Part shown: positions 5,665-8,212 of the stretch, in pieces | Layout: every line of letters starts with the position of its first letter | Position numbering within the stretch: position 1 is the stretch's first letter | Assembly (NCBI GenBank): GCA_014379485.1 | Contig: JACMLS010000399.1 | Location: forward strand, 1-8,212 | From: Bacteroidia bacterium | GTDB taxonomy: Bacteria > Bacteroidota > Bacteroidia > B-17B0 > Aurantibacillaceae | Length of the DNA stretch: 8,212 nt | Reading direction: 5' to 3' | Program-made: the position numbers and the translations under genes | The notes under the pieces: generated by a model | Told to the model about the DNA's origin: nothing | Seen by the model: the letters and a program-made list of their open reading frames with translations, nothing else | Database searches by the model: none

Positions 5665-6789
5665 ATGCGGTTTCATTTTCTTGCTGCTCTCTTCATTTCT
5701 TTTTCCGTTAAAGCTTTTGTTATAACGGGAAGAATAAAATTAGGAGAAGGGTATGAAAAAAAAGTATTTCTCTGCAAAATAAATTCTGTAAAAGATTTTT
5801 TTTCTATTTCGCCTGAGTGGATCATTGCTGAGGCGGCTGTTGATTCTAACGGAAATTTTAAGATCGTTAAAGAAGTTTCTTCAGCCGAAAAGATCTACTA
5901 TCGCTTGCACATTATTCAAACAGGCGATCATGATGCGAGTATTTTTGTGGGAGGAAAGAAAGAAAACTTCATTCCACTGATCCTTACCAACAACTCAAAA
6001 ATTGAAATTAATGCTTATTCAGAAAACTTTACTTTTACCTGTATAATAAACGGATCGCCTGAGTGTGCAGCGTTAAAAACAATACGGATACTTCTAGGAA
6101 AACTTTATGTTGCAGATCAACTTTCAATTGATAGTGGTTTAGCTTTTTCAAAAGACACAGTAATTGGCCGCGATTCAATAAACAAATTGCAGCATTTGTT
6201 TTATGAAAAAACAGTAGGTCCTGTTAAAAAAGAAGCAGATCTGTTGCTCGAAAAATTCGCCCTGCAAAGCCCTTATCCGCTTGTTGGGATTTACATAGCA
6301 GCGCGCCTGAATTTTCCCTTCAACATAAAAGAAAAAAAGATCTTTTACGAAAACCTTGATGTGCGTTTTCAGAATGAAATTCCGGAATCTGTTTATGCGC
6401 GCGAGTTTCATGAAAAAATGGCGGAGCAGGGCCTGGTTTCTTTTTCGTCTAAACTGCTTTGGTTTATTTATCCGGCTGCTGCTTTGTTGCTGGTGTTTGC
6501 CGGCTGGAGTTTTTATTCGCAACAAAAACTTAAAAAGATCATTGCCTTATTAAAAGCTGCTGAAAAAGAGAGGCAGGAAAGTAAAGAAACCGGTACTGAA
6601 ATTTCTGAGCTTTTAACACGTAAAGAAGGAGAGGTTTACACTTTACTTATGCAGAACAAAAGCAATAAAGAAATTGCAGGCGCTCTTTTTGTTGAAGTTA
6701 GTACAGTAAAAACGCACATTAACAACATCAATAAAAAATTAAATCCGCTGAACAGAAAAAACATTAAAAGCTCTGTGCCAGTAAATTAA
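5665..6789 (+). CDS. Membrane-spanning LuxR-family regulator with DUF4369-like periplasmic domain
   Basis: A 374-aa one-component regulator. A signal peptide (residues 1-17, ending VKA) is followed by a periplasmic region. Its first part resembles DUF4369: ITGRIKLGEGYEKKVFLCKI, then AAVDSNGNFKI, and CIINGSPECAALKTI near the end of the domain. A single membrane helix lies at about 264-284 (LLWFIYPAAALLLVFAGWSF). A charged, probably coiled-coil linker leads to a C-terminal LuxR/GerE helix-turn-helix at 316-368 (LLTRKEGEVYTLLMQNKSNKEIAGAL, then VSTVKTHINNINKKLN), which must be cytosolic. There is no receiver or kinase domain, so a periplasmic signal is probably passed directly across the membrane to DNA. 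DUF4369 usually precedes a thioredoxin domain in Bacteroidota, and the next gene encodes a TlpA-like protein without it. The HTH and TM calls are firm; DUF4369 is moderately sure; the signal and targets are unknown. Confidence 0.88.
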   Translation: MRFHFLAALFISFSVKAFVITGRIKLGEGYEKKVFLCKINSVKDFFSISPEWIIAEAAVDSNGNFKIVKEVSSAEKIYYRLHIIQTGDHDASIFVGGKKENFIPLILTNNSKIEINAYSENFTFTCIINGSPECAALKTIRILLGKLYVADQLSIDSGLAFSKDTVIGRDSINKLQHLFYEKTVGPVKKEADLLLEKFALQSPYPLVGIYIAARLNFPFNIKEKKIFYENLDVRFQNEIPESVYAREFHEKMAEQGLVSFSSKLLWFIYPAAALLLVFAGWSFYSQQKLKKIIALLKAAEKERQESKETGTEISELLTRKEGEVYTLLMQNKSNKEIAGALFVEVSTVKTHINNINKKLNPLNRKNIKSSVPVN

Positions 6790-6851
6790 AAAAATCTCCA
6801 CCTTTTCTCCACCCCTCAATTTTCTTTTTTCCATCTTAATTCCACCCCACA
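6782..6851 (+). terminator. G-free, C-rich tract after the regulator gene, possible Rho-utilisation site
   Basis: There is no G on the + strand for 70 bases (6782-6851), while C appears 24 times by hand count. The tract begins in the last codons of the regulator and runs through CT-rich sequence with repeated TCCACC motifs. Long, unstructured C-over-G stretches are the hallmark of Rho-dependent termination sites. I see no strong intrinsic hairpin here; CAGAA/TTCTG at 6850-6865 is weak. The composition is certain; the role is inferred. Confidence 0.35.
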
Positions 6852-6878
6852 GAATTTTTTTTCTGAAGCGGGTTGAAA

Positions 6879-6886
6879 TAGTTTTG
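6879..6886 (+). promoter_or_regulatory. Candidate -7 box for the thioredoxin-DUF3738 gene
   Basis: TAGTTTTG matches TAnnTTTG. Transcription would begin near 6891-6893, about 22 bases before ATG 6915. That would leave the in-frame GTG at 6888 outside the transcript, which supports the ATG start. The upstream T-run (6855-6862) is only a poor -33 element. Confidence 0.45.
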
Positions 6887-6914
6887 CGTGCCCTCAAAAT
6901 TTAAATCGCAAACT

Positions 6915-8162
6915 ATGAAAGCCATCAGACTTAAAACCCTAATTGTTTTTATTTTCCTTTTCGGAATGCATAAAAACCGTGCGCAACAAAACGCTGAGCT
7001 TGTTATTGGAAAACCGGCGCCTGAACTTGAATTGAGCGAATCTCTTCAGGGACCATCCGTAGATCAGATCTCGCTGGCAAAGCTAAAAGGCAAAGTTGTG
7101 GTGCTTGAATTTTGGGCCACCTGGTGCGGACCTTGCGTGGCGGCTTTTCCGCACATAAATGAACTGGTAGAAAAGTATAAAGACAAGGGAGTTGTTTTTA
7201 TTTCGATAAGTATTGATGAAGGAGCGAACGCATCAGAAAAAATTAAAACCCTTTTAAAAACCCGTCCACTCAAAACTTTTGTAGTAAAAGATGCTGAGGG
7301 AAATCTGACGCAAAAAAAATACAATGCAGTCGGGCTTCCCACAACTATTCTCATAGATAAAAACGGAAATCTGGACGCTGTTACTTATCCGACCAAACTG
7401 AATGAAGAAGTCTTGGGTAATTTATTGGCCGGAAAACCATCGGGCCTTGCAAAACAAAACGCCGATAAACCTGCGCAGGTAATTACGGAGAAAAAAGAAA
7501 ACCCCGAAGTGTTTTCAGTTTCGTTGAAAGAGTTTACGGGACAAGGAAATTCGAAATACAGTTTTAAAACGGTGCTTGGTGTAACCGGATATAATTCTGT
7601 TGACCTTATTGAATGGTTGTATGGCGTTGAAGTGGCGAGAATAGTTTTGAAAGATTCTTTTCAGGAAAAAAACTGGAAATGTGAAGCTAAATTTCCGGAA
7701 CAAATAGGGAAGGCTGGAACTGAACAAATTATGGCTTGCTTAAAAAAAATTGTTCCGCCCGTTTTAGGAATGAAAGTAACTGAAGGAAAACAAAAAATGG
7801 AAGTATACGTTTTTAAATGCGTTACCGGACCTAAAAAAGGAAGAAAATCTTACCTGCAAAAAGTGGAAGACGATGGCGGAAGTCATATAAGCTCTAGCGG
7901 AGATGGTTTTATGGCGGCATCGCGCGCAGAGTTTCAGGGAATTGTAAATTGGTTTTCTGGTTACGAGGTAATACTGATCAATGAAACCGGCTTAAGCGGA
8001 AAATATGATTGCAACTTTTTTTTTAAGGAAGAGAGCTTTGAATCTGCTATAGAAAGTTTCAGGGAGTGCGGAATAGAGATTACAAAAGAAAAAAGAGTGG
8101 TAGATGTGTTGTTTTTAAGTAAGCTTTCTGAAACAGACAGCGCAACAAGCACGGGACATTAA
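6915..8162 (+). CDS. Secreted TlpA-like thioredoxin fused to a DUF3738-like domain
   Basis: A 415-aa exported protein in two parts. A signal peptide (1-23, ending NRA before QQ) leads into a TlpA/ResA-type thioredoxin domain at about 29-175: GKPAPELELS at 32-41, the redox motif WCGPC at 70-74 and the cis-proline GLPTT with Pro142. Both cysteines and the cis-Pro are present, so it should act as a periplasmic thiol-disulfide oxidoreductase, probably a reductant. Residues about 198-412 match the DUF3738 (TIGR03435) pattern, most clearly ETGLSGKYDCNFFF at 357-370, then ECGIEITKEKRVVDVLFLSK, which corresponds to the family's usual TGLTGRYD and C-terminal end. That domain has no known function. ATG 6915 is preferred over GTG 6888 because it starts the signal peptide and lies downstream of a -7 box. 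It is 125 bases after the regulator and probably transcribed separately. Confidence 0.9.
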   Translation: MKAIRLKTLIVFIFLFGMHKNRAQQNAELVIGKPAPELELSESLQGPSVDQISLAKLKGKVVVLEFWATWCGPCVAAFPHINELVEKYKDKGVVFISISIDEGANASEKIKTLLKTRPLKTFVVKDAEGNLTQKKYNAVGLPTTILIDKNGNLDAVTYPTKLNEEVLGNLLAGKPSGLAKQNADKPAQVITEKKENPEVFSVSLKEFTGQGNSKYSFKTVLGVTGYNSVDLIEWLYGVEVARIVLKDSFQEKNWKCEAKFPEQIGKAGTEQIMACLKKIVPPVLGMKVTEGKQKMEVYVFKCVTGPKKGRKSYLQKVEDDGGSHISSSGDGFMAASRAEFQGIVNWFSGYEVILINETGLSGKYDCNFFFKEESFESAIESFRECGIEITKEKRVVDVLFLSKLSETDSATSTGH

Positions 8163-8178
8163 AAAAATCAGATCGCAG

Positions 8179-8199
8179 ACCTTGCTTTTAGTTCAAGGT
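8179..8199 (+). terminator. Weak hairpin after the thioredoxin gene
   Basis: ACCTTG (8179-8184) pairs with CAAGGT (8194-8199) around a 9-base loop, followed by A/T-rich sequence without a clean T-run. It is 17 bases past the stop. It could be a weak terminator, but the stem is short. Confidence 0.3.
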
Positions 8200-8212
8200 A
8201 TTTATTAATTGT

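Noticed and set aside
6407..6416. TTTCATGAAA as a third parS-like palindrome
   Set aside because: It lacks the central CACGTG of parS and lies inside the regulator gene in ordinary codons.
6888..6914. GTG 6888 as start of the thioredoxin-DUF3738 gene
   Set aside because: It would put polar residues in front of the signal peptide and lies between the -7 box and the expected transcription start.

Overview
The window looks like ordinary chromosome from a low-GC member of the Bacteroidota. The clues are protein families and signals: a YNTENFFD-type endonuclease/exonuclease/phosphatase (EEP) protein, a large Lys-rich lipoprotein with a Bacteroidota-style C-terminal domain, a DUF4369-like domain, TlpA-type thioredoxins, almost no Shine-Dalgarno sequences, and TAnnTTTG-type -7 boxes just upstream of two genes. 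The species cannot be named from sequence alone.

Left part (1-1369, + strand): the last 150 codons of mnmG (tRNA wobble-uridine modification), then a class I SAM-dependent methyltransferase with an N-terminal Cys4 zinc ribbon. A perfect 14-bp palindrome matching the core of the chromosomal ParB site parS starts on the last base of the mnmG stop codon and fills half of the short gap between them. Since parS clusters near oriC in most bacteria, the window may be origin-proximal.

Middle (1370-3650): a 664-bp gene-free convergent region. It holds a 40-bp near-perfect palindrome whose core resembles a degenerate parS site, then a very AT-rich block (about 21% GC by hand count), then an abrupt switch to a GC-richer noncoding block (about 46%). 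Two minus-strand genes follow in transcription order: a secreted EEP-family phosphodiesterase/nuclease, then a small secreted protein of unknown function. The second gene starts with TTG directly after the TAA of the first, in the same frame.

Right part (3651-8212): a 468-bp divergent intergenic region with a possible structured RNA, then three + strand genes, each apparently with its own promoter. They encode a 479-aa lipoprotein, a membrane-spanning LuxR-type regulator with a DUF4369-like periplasmic domain, and a secreted TlpA-like thioredoxin fused to a DUF3738-like domain. DUF4369 is normally found fused to TlpA-type thioredoxins, so a regulator with that domain directly upstream of a thioredoxin that lacks it suggests a shared envelope redox or stress role. 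That link is inference only.

I found no transposase, phage gene, CRISPR array, tRNA or rRNA, and no clearly novel multi-gene system. The most notable items are the parS site, the 40-bp palindrome, the regulator/thioredoxin pair and the TAA-TTG gene junction.
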